Shown here piece by piece: positions 24,162 to 36,930 of a stretch of DNA of 64,000 nt (its first letter is position 1; each line of letters opens with the position of its first letter). The notes beneath the pieces are model-generated. The model saw only the letters and a program-made list of their open reading frames with translations, searched no databases and was not told the origin of the DNA. Origin of the DNA: Camellia lanceoleosa (Eukaryota > Streptophyta > Magnoliopsida > Ericales > Theaceae). The DNA lies in the NCBI GenBank assembly GCA_025200525.1, contig CM045759.1, positions 1,798,001 to 1,862,000 of the forward strand, written 5' to 3'. The position numbers were made by a program, and so were the translations under genes.

Positions 24162-24420
24162 GGCCAAGTTTTGGATATTTAAAAAAAATTAAAAAGTCAA
24201 AAAATTACTCAAAAAGTTAAAAAATTAACACTATTCACAAAAAGTCAACAATTACGGCTGCACAACTCTCAATTCTATTTTTCCTCTACAAACCAATTTT
24301 TACAATTTTTTATTACATATTTTTTCATGAAAAGTTAACCCAAACATCTATATTTTTTTCCTCAACTTTTTAGTCCAAAAAGACAAAAAGTACACTTATT
24401 TAGGACACTCCAAACAACCC
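24162..24420. mobile_element. Third Tourist-like MITE
   Basis: The left end GGCCAAGTTTTGGATA and the right end (read inward) GGGTTGTTTGGAGTG are flanked by TTA at 24159-24161 and 24421-24423. It shares AAAAAGTCAAAAAG and TACACTTATTTAG phrases with the nested pair at 23568-23934 but is longer (259 bp), so it is a related subfamily. Confidence 0.8.
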
Positions 24421-25324
24421 TTAGACAAAAAACACTCACCCAACCACATTTTAAGTATATTAGAAAAAAAAATTGTATGATAAGTTACATTTTTCATCCT
24501 TCAACTTTAACTTAAATTAGTTGATCCATCATGTTCTTAGCTTTCACACAACTTTTAAGTGATAGGGTGATTGGGGAACTACATAAAACACGAGTTGAAG
24601 TTTAAACACTTAATTATTATAACTAAAATGAGAGATCAAAATAAAATCTGAATAAAAATTGAAGGAAGAAAAATGTAATTTACCTTTAAAAACGAACATC
24701 AAGGTTTTAAATATGTTTATCCAGAAAAAACTTTATCCAAGCAAAGGTCAATATTATGTATGTACTAGTCTCAAATATTTATCTCTCCAAGTGTAGATGA
24801 CTAGTCTTAAACAACAACTGTATCACCTAAGTTTTGTTTTTATATTTTATTAGTGAAAAAGAAACAATTTTATTAATGTGATTCACAAGTACAAAGGAAA
24901 TTACATTAATAAAACCACCAACAACCAACGTATCCCAACTAGGTGCCTTAATTAGCATCAAATAAACACATAGTTGCATATGCCACTTTCATATTATAAT
25001 AATAAAAAGAAATAAAAATGCTAAAATGACTATATATATATATATATATTTAAATTTTTGGTGATAACTAAACATAATTTATGATTGCATCTAAGATGTC
25101 ATTATTTAGCATTGGTCGTCTACATCAATCATGGAAGATAGGAATGATAAATATATATGAAGACAAACTTTGATAAATTATTGTTGATTATCACTTTATT
25201 TAAATATTTAAGTTCTTCAAAGTGAGCTATAACTTAACGACTTATCTCTATAAACGACTTAAATATATATAAATGCAATTTCAAAAATCAAGCAATGATA
25301 ATAACATGAGAATAATCTTTAATA

Positions 25325-25492
25325 CTGTGTTTGGTTGGGAGATTTGGGGAAGAATTTGGAAAGAAAAATAGAAAAAGTTAGTGAAATGTGAATAAAACAT
25401 ACTTATATTTCACATAGTTTCACACACCTTTTCTATTTCCCTTTCTATTTTCAAATCTCTCCCTAAATCTTCAAACTAATTAACACAGCATA
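25325..25492. mobile_element. Possible MITE with CTGTGTT ends
   Basis: The left end ACTGTGTTTGGTTGGGAGA and right end (read inward) GCTGTGTTAATTAGTTTGA are imperfect inverted repeats. Both continue inward to GATTT(G/A)GGGA. Length is about 168 bp. I could not find a convincing TSD. Confidence 0.5.
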
Positions 25493-27294
25493 AAAGATAC
25501 CAAAAAAGACAACAAAAAAAAAAAAAAGAAAAAAAAAAGGAGGAGGTAATGTAACTATCATTTACATTCTCACATCTACTTTATAAATCTTCGTCAACCT
25601 ATTAATTCAAACATCGTAATAATTTTGACCCGCATTACACTGGTGTCAAAAGTCTCGCAATTCATTACGTTAGTGGAAACAGTCTCACAAGGTGATCAAT
25701 CTTGTTCACTGCAAGCTTGGAAAAGGGACACATCACTAACAGCATTTGCAGGGAGTGGGGTTAGTTAAGAGAAGGACAAAAGGCAAAAAGGCAAGAGTTC
25801 TCCATCTTCAAAAGCGAAGGATCAACCCACAATTCCACTTTTGAAATTACATGAAACTCAAAATCTCTCTTAAAATGAAATTTGAAAAAAAAAAATTTAA
25901 GAATACAAGAATTGATTATAAAATATTATAAAATTAGATATAACTCTCTTATGTAAAGTGGCTCTTATTGGTTTGTAAATTTCATCATTATTTGAGAGTA
26001 TTGTACATAATTTTGTAATTAGTTTTTATAGAAATAGAAAACTGAATTTAGCTTGGCTGCATACACTCGGAAAAAATTATTTAGTGTCTCTCAAGGCATT
26101 TGTGACTACAAAATGTCACCCTTAATTTCGTTCTTCAATCACCAATTATAAAGATAATAAATTTTATTATATTCGCTGCCAATGTCTTGCATTTGGAAGC
26201 TAGCTAAAAGCTAGCTCCTTTCACATTTTTTTACACATAAAAGATAAAAAAAAAAATATTTAAAAAAAAATTAACTTTTAACTAACTTTCTAAATCACTC
26301 GTGAAACTTACAACTTTCAATGTAAAGGTTAAAAAAATATACCAATACAAGGCCAATCATAAATGACCTGACCAAATTCATGAACACCAAATAATTTCTC
26401 CACATAAAGACATGAAAGTAGATGGTCACACGATAAGGTGATTGGGTGCAAGCAAATTCTATTATTTTCCATCATGACAAAGAAGGGTAGTGTGTGTGTG
26501 GATCTTCTAGAAGGATGTACGTACGTTCAACAGCAGTGCAGTAGCCAATCCCTATCCAAGGCCTCTGTGTCTTGTACTAATCAAAAATCTATCTATAGAT
26601 ATCTAGGCTAAGGCTTCTTCTTCTTGTAGTAGTGGCTTGGACAAAGGCCAGCAATAATACAACCCCCAATACCAAATCCAATTTATTTCTAAACAAATGT
26701 TTATGGATCTCACTCTCAAGTTCTCAACTCAACCCTTCTCTCTATCTCTCTCTCTCTCTATATATATATACATATATCTGAAAACATGTACATATAAAAG
26801 CATTAAAAAAAATTAAAGTCTTGAGTTTTGCTAAAAGTTACCAGTCTGTTTTGTATTTGGGTTTTTATTTTAAATTAAGCATCATTTTCATATTATTTTT
26901 AATTGTGTGATAAGAATTTTTGAAAATTCAAAAGCAAATTCTTCTCTCATTTCTTAAAAAACGAGTTTTTTTTTTTGGAAAAAAAACATTTTGTTTATTA
27001 TTATTATTATTATTTATTTTATATGTTCTCATTCTTGTGTACAATTAATCTTCACTTAATTTTGAGTATAGCCATTTATTCATCTGTGTTGGCATCCCAT
27101 ATCCGTTATGAACCATGTTCAGCATGTACTTGCAAGATGACACGTCAATTGCAGACATGCCTCTTGGAGCTCAAAAGGGCAATTCGTGAGTCGAATTGTT
27201 GGGCTGGGGTAATAATGAAAAATATTTCAAAGTGGGAGTTGGGTCACATGTTTAGTATGATAATAGAGTTAGAGATGTGTTGATATAATGAAGG

Positions 27295-27344
<50 letters not shown>

Positions 27345-27412
27345 GTTTTTTGGGTTAAAATTTGAAGGAATAAAATAAATTTGTAAAGTCAATTGTCCAG
27401 CTGAACTATGGT

Positions 27413-27661
27413 ACCGTTTGGTAGAGTTGTGGGAAAGTGATTATAATTTATAACTTAACAGTTTATACCTTATAGCTATGAAGATAAATTGATTTTTGAC
27501 TTATAAATTAAGTTTCTCCTCCTCCACTCAAAGAATAAGTTATTTTTTGACTTACAAAAAGTTATAAACTATATTATTAAGCTGAATCAAACACATTAAA
27601 ATAACTTAAATTAAGTTAAAAGCTGAAATAAATTAAAAATAAATTCTACCAAATAGGATCT
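27413..27661. mobile_element. Possible MITE with TTTGGTAGA ends
   Basis: The left end GGTACCGTTTGGTAGAG and right end (read inward) GATCCTATTTGGTAGAATT are inverted, flanked by TAT on both sides. The interior is made of TAACTTA/TTATAAACT phrases. The class is probably Tourist-like. Confidence 0.55.
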
Positions 27662-29531
27662 ATATAACGGCCAATACTTTTAGATGTGAGTTAAGTTTGA
27701 GAGATTAAATTTTCACTCTTGCAACTATCAAATTAAAAATGATATAGAATAATGACAAAATTTACTAGTATTATTGATCATATTTGAATTCCTTCAAAAG
27801 ACAAGAAATGTTCGACTGTCAAAGAGAGAGAAAGAGATCTTATATTGTGATTTTGATAGAGCCATTATATATATAAATAGTAGCACAATTGAAACTGCCA
27901 ACCTTTCTCCAGCAGAATTGATAGACTAATCACACTGTGGGCGGCCAAAGTGGGAGACACGAATATATATGATAGCTAGACAAAGCTTATATATTGTATT
28001 AGGGACTTCCAATTATTATAATATTCATTAATCATTGCAAATTGGATATTCTATTACCAAGCCAATAAATAATAATAACATCATACATATGTATCTTTCA
28101 AACAACTATTGGCCATTGTCACTCGGTTATTTTGTATATAAACATATAGAAACTAAATGATGTCATGAACTAGTCAATTTGGGTTTTTCCAATTGATTAG
28201 AGCTTATGACTCTTTAAATTTTAAAAGTGAATTAATTGTTAGTAGTTTCATTCTGTCATCATAATTGAGGTTATTTTTTAAACTAAAATTCTATAATTAC
28301 TTTGTATATATGAGATGAAAAGTTATACATACTCGAGAAAGTAAAGTTCCTGATGTCCTCACCAATTGTGGACATAGAGTGCGTAGGCAAAAACTACGCT
28401 CTCTAAATTTGTCAAAATCTTAATTAATTTCACAAAATTTTAAGTATTTGGGGGAGTTTAGGGAGTCAAATTTAGATTTTTTTTTTTTTGACTAAAATCT
28501 ATAAAAAGATAAAATATATTAAAATAGTTAATAAGATAAAATATCACATCAAACTCATAATCATTTTATTTTTTCTCTCACAAATATTACATTCAACTAC
28601 CAAAAAAAAAAAAATTAATCATCTTCCTAAACACAAAAATTTTAACCTACTAAAACAGTTAAAAACTAAAATAACTAACTTCCCAAATGAGACCTTTATA
28701 AAATAAAATAAAATAAAATAAATTAGTATTTATGTCACAACGCAAACTCGCCCCTATGGGTTTAGCATCGTAATCAGTCAATAATCCTTGGATTACCAAA
28801 GGCCTCTTAACAGAATATCATATAGTTAGGGGCTACAAAAGCAAATATACAAAATATACGTGATCTAATGAGCTGTGATGACATACATGGGACAAAATTT
28901 GAAACTTTATACTCGTATATGTGACGTTGAAAAAGTATCAGTCTTACATCACTTGAGCCATTTATACAAAATTTTCAAACACATGTTTAGTCCAGACATA
29001 AACTGTCACGACCCGAACCCGCCCCTATAGGTTAAGGCCATAACCGGCCAGTAATCACGAGATTACCTACGGCTTCAAACCAAATAAAACGAAACTCATC
29101 AAAGTAAATGGGCCAAATAGAAGCAATTCAAAACTTTATTTATAGAGCTGTGCTTATATGCACACCATAACATTCTAAACATTTATGTGTTAATAACTCA
29201 CATCAAAATGTGTACCAACACAGAACATTGTACATACGGGATCATACAAGTTTAAGTCAGTCGAACCCAAGACTTATATGCAAAAATAGTCCAATGCTTT
29301 CTCCAACATAACAAAAACTTATGAACAAAGGACAAAAGCGAAGACAGTCTCGTGCGTGAGACATTTGGGTTGACTCCTCAAAACTCTGACTGTTTCTCAC
29401 AATTTCACCGAGGTTGGTTCTGGACGTCCCTTGGCTCACCTACATGTATATGAATGAGCGTGAGCGAAAACCTAGTGAATAATATCAAATAAGGTAGATA
29501 CATAAGCAATCTTTGAAAAAGTTACAGTAGA

Positions 29532-29849
29532 CGGCCTTTGGCCCAATCACTTGGATCAATCGGCCTTCGACCCAATCATTTATGTCAATTGGCCTTCGGC
29601 CCAATCATTCATGTCCATCGGCTTTTGGCCCAATCATTCATATCAATCGGCCTGTGGCCCAATCATTCATATCAATCGACCTTCGGCCCAATCATTCATA
29701 TCAATCGACCTTCGCTCAATCATTCATGTCAATCGGCCTTCGGCCCAATCATTCATGTCCATTAGCCTTTAGCCCAATCATTCATATCAATCGGCCTCTA
29801 CCCCAATCATTCATATCAATCGGCTTTCGGCCTAATCATTCATAGCAAT
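29532..29849. repeat. 29-bp tandem array, 11 units
   Basis: The unit is CGGCCTTCGGCCCAATCATT followed by CATATCAAT. One unit is 28 bp. Because 29 is not a multiple of three, the array is open in several frames and gives low-complexity translations that are not real proteins. It lies in the inner solo LTR. Confidence 0.95.
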
Positions 29850-30177
29850 TGTTGTCCACCATTCAAATTAATGAACTTACAAAACTTACATAGAAGTAAA
29901 CAATTGGTTAGCAGTATATTTCAAATATCTTGTTAAGATATTACTCACAGTGATCGGCTTGTGGATTTGCTCTGGAGTTTGACCCTACACATCATATAGC
30001 ACATATGAGTCACAAACGATTCAATCCATTCTTTAATTCAAATATTCATCTTTAGGCTTAATTCTTATCTCTTTAACTCAATTACAATGCTTAATGCATG
30101 CCTAAGAGTGCTTGCAAATGAAAGAGAACGGAAAACAAAACACAGAATACACTTTCAAAATTTCATAAAACAGGGTC

Positions 30178-30510
30178 CCTGCTCGAGCGTGGAATTCCTC
30201 GATTGAGCGGACCTTTGAGGCATGCAAAAGTGCTGGATGTGTCAAATTCACGCTTGATTGCAAACTCTGGAGCTCGAGCGGAAGGCCTTTCTATATGGCT
30301 CCCCGCTCGAGCGTGAACTTCCCCGCTCGAGCGGACACCATGTTTGCAAAAAGTACTGGATACAACATTTTTACGCTTGAGCATGAATTCTGACGCTCGA
30401 GCGGAAGTTCATCAAACATAGCTCCCCGCTCGAGCGGACATCATGGTCTGCAGAAAATACTGAGAGCACGAAATTCACGCTCGAGCGGTAGTTTCCCCGC
30501 TCGAGCGGAC
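30178..30510. repeat. Cluster of CGCTCGAGCG palindromes
   Basis: About eight intact or one-off copies of the 10-bp palindrome CGCTCGAGCG lie at uneven spacing, each usually followed by G(G/T)A or GGACAT. Near-copies such as CGCTTGAGC and GATTGAGCG differ mostly by C-to-T or G-to-A at CpG. The same cluster sits at the same relative place in the LTRs at 1-1721 (355-565), 3398-5928 (4678-4850), 28733-33798 (32466-32770) and, decayed, 5929-9642 (6016-6240). Confidence 0.85.
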
Positions 30511-33500
30511 ATCAAATTTCTAGGTTTTTCAGAATGTGTTCTTGAGTTCAATTTCAACATTCCAACCACATTTCTTGCATATTGTGGCTCCAATTTCACA
30601 TATACTTGTACTAACATGGTACCAACACTAAAACACATCAACATGGAGCTCAATTTCTTGAATTACTTACATACATGCCTCAAATTAACCCAAACTCATC
30701 ACCAATACATCAAATTCAAACATGCAAAGCTCATGGCTCCATGATCTACTCTTGCATGTGAGAAATATTCATTCATATCAACTTAATTGATGAAGAGATG
30801 ATCAAATACATGAATTTCAAACAAGATTCAACATGGATCATACACATTGTACTCAAACATGGACATTTACGGCAAATTCTTACATGCATGTGTTCTAAAA
30901 CTTCAATTTCAACAAAACCAAATCAATTTCGTCATACTCAATTAAGCTCATGTTCTTGTCCATTAACCAAACTTGAATTCACAAGATTACAACATTAAAC
31001 TCATGAATTCACTTACCTAGAGGCTCAATATTCCCAATTTATGATCAAATCTTGAGTTAGACTTCAAATTTCCAAGCCTCAAGACCAAAATTGCACAAGT
31101 CTCTCCCTTCTATCTCTATGGCCGGCCTTCTCTCCCTCTCAAGGCACAAAATCAGATTTTGAGCTCAAGCCTAGAAATTAGTGCATAGTGCCTTTCTACA
31201 TAAATTCCCACTAGTCACAATTTTAATAATAATAAATAATTGGGCACTAATTCACCAATTTAATCAACTTAATCTGGTCCGAATCAATTTTTCAATTAAG
31301 CTTCACCGTAGGCTCTAAAAATTATGCCAATCACAATGGCGCAACCAATTTTGGTTTCTGTGGCCGATAAGGCCTTCAATTTAATTTCCAAAGCAGATAA
31401 TCAAACAGATATTCCTACAGTGAATAGATAGAAATTCAAAATCACATATTCTCACGTAATAGCACACAAAATCATAGTAGACACATAATCATACTCATAT
31501 TAAGGACCAATTAACATATTGCGGAACATGGATATCACATAAACATTTAGGACGCACAAAAGCTCCAAACACAAAAGCTTCGGCAGATCTCAAAAAGGAA
31601 CCTCCACGGGAGGCACGATAGCTGGCTGATACCAAAACTCTAGGCCGCAGCTTAGGCCTGGTCACGCGCTTGCTCACCTACATACATAATATAAATAGTA
31701 AGCAGAAACCTAGTGAATAATAACAGAGTAAAGAATTTTAATGAATGATATCCATAGAGATTCAGAAATCATGATTCAAATTCATAACAGATTCATATTC
31801 ATATTCTTGTTCAAATCATATACAAAAATCAGAATTCATGCTTAATCATACGTGGTACATCCATTAACGCTAACAGAACTGATACAGAATAGATGCAAAA
31901 CATATGGTGGTTATGAATAACTAGTTCCATAAAGGAACCTCCGGATCCAAGTAACAAATAATAGATATGCTGAGCCCCATGATGGAGCCTCCGGTACGGG
32001 TAACAGAGTGTAGACATATTAAGTTCTATAATGGAATCTCCGATACCGGGTAACAGCTAATAGATATCACATGATATTAAGGATGCCACGAATACATTGT
32101 TAGAAATTAGAAAATCATTCATTGTACAGAACATAGCATTTCAGAAAACAGACCTTATTTTATCACACACAAAGTAAATAAAGTTGAACATAACTTTACT
32201 AAGTTATTATTCACAGTTGGCTTTGGGTACAGACAGACAGAGCAGGCTAATCAAACGGTCTACAGCACATGACCTACATTAACACATAACAAATACACAT
32301 CTAAAACACACGTTCAAATTGTACATAACTTATTTCACTTGTTCTTAGTGTGTTTCTACTCTTATTCTTATTATGGTGACTTAATCATGGCATAGGAATG
32401 CCTTGGATGGAATGAGGATACTAGAATGCACTTGAAACACTTGACAAAAACTTTGCTAAAATAGAGGTCTCGCTAGAGCATGACTTTCTTCGCTCGAACG
32501 AACATGCCAAATGTGAGTGGTCACTCAATCGCACACTCCTTCGCTTAAGCGGCCTGCAAAGTATGAAAAAGTTTTAATTGCGTGCAATTTCCGCTCGACG
32601 GTCGCTCGATGCTCGCTCAAGCATGAGACCTAAGTCCTCGCTCGAGCGGACTGCAAAAACATGCAACTTCTAAGAACATGCAATTTACGCTCGAGCCACC
32701 CTTTTGTTGCTCGAGCGGAAATGTGAAAATGAAAATGGTTGCTTGAGTGTGGAAACTTTCGCTCGAGCATGGAAACAAAATTCTGGGTTTTCCAGATTTG
32801 CCTCCAAGCTGAAATTCTTGAATTAAACACTCCAAAACTCATCCTCTTGGGCCAAAATTCCGAAAAACATTTAGAAACTCATCAAACATCAAGATTTGAA
32901 GATCATTTCATGAAATCAAGGTCCAAAAGCATGCCAATTGTACACAGATTCAACTTATACTTTATAAATGTTCCAAAAACATGACATGCATGAAATGATT
33001 GAGCTTCAAGTCTCCAAATCATGATCAAATGAAATGAGATGATGTAAAACATGATGAATTCCTACAACTAAGCTCAATTTATGACATGCACGGGAGAACT
33101 TCCTAGTAACATGCTCCAAATGCAGTGAAATGTATGTGCATGTATGAATTGATCTTCCTTTTTACCTCTTATGCTTGATTCTTACATCCTTAGCTCAATT
33201 TACTTGTATTCATGGATGAATTAACTCAATTTTAAGACTAGAGACTTGGCTTCTTACCTTAGATGTTCAATTGGGTCTTAGGTGCTAAATTCTTGAGTTA
33301 GATGATCAAATCTCCAAAGTTCCTTCTTCTTGTCTAGCAATTCCTTTTAATTGAGTTCAATTCTCAAGCCTATGACCAAATCTTCCTATTCTCTCTCTCT
33401 CTCACACATTTTGAGCATCAAATTAAAATATAAAAAAATTGAAGTGTAAAAGTGAGCTAGTGGGGTCAAATATGGCTCATTTGGTAGAAAATAATCAAAG

Positions 33501-33798
33501 TTAATCAAATAGCATTAAATTAATCTAATTTAATCGCTCCGAATCGAATTTTAATTAAATCTACCATAAAATTTTATAAATTCCACATAACACATATACT
33601 AAATCAATTTCGTGATCGGATGCCGATGAGACTTTCGATTCACAAAGGTAACAGAAATTTCAAACAAATACTCCCACAATGAATAGATAAAACATAAGTA
33701 ATGCACTACATATGCAATTAATTCAAAATCTTATCTTAATAACTTATTAGGTATATTAAATCATGAATTATCGTTAATCTTGAGTCGGGATTGTTACA

Positions 33799-35643
33799 AT
33801 TTAACCTCCCCAAAAACATATATATATAAATATATATATTTAAAAACCGTATCAAAGTTTACAAAAGCCTTATTAGCCAATATAATTTTGAGTATTTAAA
33901 AAGAAATAGCATTTTGACGTCCCAAAATTTATGTAACTTTTACTTGAGTTCCACAAAAATTTAATAATTTTATCTTATTAGTCAATTTTTTGAACAATTT
34001 CTGAGTCTATTACTATCCTCACCAGCTAAGAAGCCAAACGGTGTGACGAACTCTCCTTCGAATGGGTGCACCTAATTTTGACTCTCAAGGACATTGGCTT
34101 TCTCAATATTCCATTAGTGACGCAACTAGAGACTAGAGTTATTCAGTTGCAATTTTTGAACATCATACACATGCATATTCTGATCTATTTTGAAAAGTAG
34201 GTTTAAAGTTAATTTTTTAATTTATTTATTTATTTATTTAAAATATACAAAAAAATAAATAAATAAATTAACATAGAATAATAATGTGATCCAAAAAAAA
34301 ATCAAAAACATAAAAAAAACTGACTTTTAACTAAATGTCAAAATAGGCCAGAGGCCCTTCTACCTGTCTTGGGAAAAATTGGGAAGTTACCAACTAATTC
34401 CCCTTTCAAAATTCTATGTTGTCCCTGTTTTGGACTTGCCCATCAATCTTTCCCTCAATTTTTTACCTAATCCATTGACCGGATAGGTTAAAAAAAGTTA
34501 AAAAGTAAATTGATGAACAATCCCAAATTGCCTTGAGGAGGGGTGATTGGACCCTCAGCTCCAATTCTTTATTATTTTTTATTTATTTATCAAAATGAGT
34601 AATAATTTGGACCAAAAACTTCATTTGATATAGTTCACTTTAATAGTAAGAATCGACTTTTACATTTCCATTATCGCCTCCCTCTCCTCTTCTTTCACCA
34701 CCACCACTATTTTCCACTCCTACTGCTACAATAAAATCACTAACTCTATTGAATAATATTGTACTTTTCTTTATCTCGTCAATCCACACTACTTCAAACA
34801 CAATCTAATATAATCGAGCCACCATAATTAGTCACATACACCACATGCAACATTACGAGTCAACAAAAACCACGAACAACCACGTCTTATCATTACCATG
34901 TTGTTGGTGTGTTCTATTAAAGATGATGACATGAATAAGATCAAGTTCAATAAAAAATTTTGTACAATAAGACCGTTGGATATTTGATGAAATGTTTGGT
35001 ATCGATTCAATTTGATTAAAAAAAATTAAATTCCTCCTTATTTGATATAAGTTTGATGAAAAGGTAGGCAGTGTGCAAAATTGTTATGTTTTCATCAAAT
35101 TGCCGAAAGAAAACTGATAATGCACAATGCATTATAGGCTACACTTACAAATAAGAATACACATGGATGAAATGATAAAATTGCATTCATTATTATTATA
35201 TTATATTTAATTAATTATTTGATATGACAACCAATAATTTAATAAACTCTAATAAAGTTGATTAATAATTAATAATTATGAACTTTTGATATTAAATAAT
35301 AAATTAACGAAAGATATGAAAAAATAATAGGCATAGAATTATTGGTGTGGCCTGGTGGTCGTAACAAACTTTTGGATAAGACATGTAAAGACCCTTGTGT
35401 CGCAAAAATAGATTAACCGATTTATAAGAACGGGTTAATCGGCGAGTATATGACCACAGGGTCGCAACAATACTTTGTTACCGTTTGACCTTCGGAAAAA
35501 TTTGAGCCTTTCAAAAAGTATTCATAACATGATAGAATATGTATTAATTTCTAATTTATTACATATTTAATGATGGTAGATTTAATTATTATGTCACATT
35601 ATTGTAGGTGAATTTGTGAATATAAATATGTAAAGGGAAAAGT
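33799..35643. other. AT-rich intergenic DNA
   Basis: No gene or complete element was recognised. A short block at 35341-35500 has a GGTGTGGCCTGGTGGTCG phrase like a tRNA-derived A box but no matching B box. Confidence 0.5.
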
Positions 35644-35645
35644 TA

Positions 35646-35794
35646 GGGATCATGAAAATTTTATCATGAAAATGATCATGAAAAAATTATGATCCTTGGA
35701 TTACCTTGATTAGTGTGTGGTGCTTTATTCTAAGTGTAATCCAAAGGTCACAAAACTTTCATGATTATTTTCATGAAATGTTTTTCATGATACC
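35646..35794. mobile_element. Stowaway-like MITE, 149 bp
   Basis: Long imperfect inverted ends of about 40 bp, GGGATCATGAAAATTTTATC on the left and GGTATCATGAAAAACATTTC read from the right, are flanked by TA on both sides. That TSD fits Tc1/mariner-type MITEs. The core is AATCCAAGG/CCAAAGG-like and unstructured. Confidence 0.8.
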
Positions 35795-36014
35795 TAGCAT
35801 TACTGATGTGTAAATCTTTAATATTACTCCCGTATAAATTAGTTGTTCCCACTTAAAAGATTTGTCTATTTAGTTCTATTTTTAAAACAATAATTATAAC
35901 TTATAATTAGTAACTTAGTATGATTTATGGTAAAAGAAATATTATATTATGATTTAAAACTTATAATTTATTCATAATGACATCATAATTAAATTGAATC
36001 TTACATAAATAAAT

Positions 36015-36899
36015 AGGCAAACTTCACTTTACCCCCTTATGGTTTAGATTATATGCGGATTATCCCTGACATTCGAATATCACCACACAACCCTATGTGG
36101 CTGATGGACTAAAATGCACAATTAACTTTTCCATCTATTCTAACAGACTGTGTAGTACACGCAGGTGTGATGTAGTTGGACATGAAAATATAATTTTTCC
36201 TTCGAATTAAATGATTAAAATGCCCTTATCTTTATCATCAATTTCCAAAGAATATCCTCATATTATTTTCTTCATCACCAGATCTGGAAATGTGATGATT
36301 TTAATTTTGTTTTCTTTCTCCGAACCCGACGGCGTTTGGCCAAAGAGTTTCCAAATCTAGATCCGTCGAGTGCAGAAGCAAGAGTTTTTACTAGGTTTCA
36401 TCACTTCCCCATCCTCTTCATCTTCTTACTGGGTTTCATCTTCAATTGAAGAAAATATTCACCAGCATTTATTTGATTCTTCTGCCCAATCCAGTCAACC
36501 TAACACAAACATATTTATTCAGCATGAAGAAAAAAAGAAAAATTTGAACGGTAGCCCCCAATTTTAGTTGGTTGTGATCAAGTATAGTAGGCTATGGTGA
36601 TTGAAGAAGAAGCAACCGATTAGAGAATTTTCTGGTTATTCAATTTTCTTAGGATTGGTAAGTTTATTTGGTTTATCTAATTTTGTTGGTACTGACACGG
36701 AGATGAAATAGAATATATATAGTGGTTGATCCCGGTTCATTTTCATTGTTGGATTTCTATCAGTGCAATCTTAAAGGGCAGCTTTGTTGATTATATTGTG
36801 GTCACATGTTAATTGTTTGTTGTGCAAAAGCCAACTATTCACGATGCTCACCAATTGAAGAAGTAAGTCAGCAGGATCATTATTGAAATCAAAGAAGAT

Positions 36900-36930
<31 letters not shown>

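Larger units (their letters stand above)
24424..28732. other. AT-rich intergenic DNA with small repeats
   Basis: No gene was recognised. Apart from the candidates at 25325-25492 and 27413-27661, it holds AT-rich sequence and a TATATA/GA run at 27296-27342. A slightly more GC-balanced part at 26480-26760 with a pyrimidine run and (TA)n looks promoter-like but leads into no convincing reading frame. Confidence 0.5.
29004..31539 (-). mobile_element. Solo LTR of the Tekay-like family (inner)
   Basis: A 2536-bp LTR, TGTCACGACCCGAACCCGCC to GGATATCACA, lies inside the outer solo LTR with perfect 5-bp TSD TAAAC (28999-29003 and 31540-31544). It resembles 1-1721 through its second half, including the tail TTAAGGACCAATTA. 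It holds a 29-bp tandem array and the best-preserved CTCGAG palindrome cluster (30178-30510). Confidence 0.95.
28733..33798 (-). mobile_element. Solo LTR of the Tekay-like family (outer)
   Basis: The LTR starts TGTCACAACGCAAACTCGCC at 28733 and ends GGGATTGTTACA at 33798. A perfect 5-bp TSD, ATTTA, flanks it (28728-28732 and 33799-33803). Without the nested LTR and one copy of its TSD it is about 2525 bp, matching the 2531-bp LTR at 3398-5928. There is no internal region, so it arose by recombination between the two LTRs of a former element. It contains three ~52-bp repeats at 31919-32065 (core GGAACCTCCGGATCC) and decayed CTCGAG palindromes at 32466-32770. Confidence 0.9.

Noticed and set aside
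26975..27283. Open plus frame of 102 codons
   Set aside because: It starts in a homopolymer and a (TTA)n run; the rest shows no motif or homologue I recognise, and there are no splice signals supporting an exon.
29538..29845. Overlapping open frames of 70-90 codons rich in FGPIIH
   Set aside because: They are translations of the 29-bp array in its three frames and change frame with each unit set; no independent evidence for a protein.
29532..29849. Regular 29-bp repeats resembling a CRISPR array
   Set aside because: Units are head-to-tail without spacers, in a plant LTR. It is a minisatellite.
35341..35560. SINE-like start with GGTGTGGCCTGGTGGT
   Set aside because: Looks like a tRNA A box, but no B box at the usual spacing, no poly-A/T tail and no TSD.
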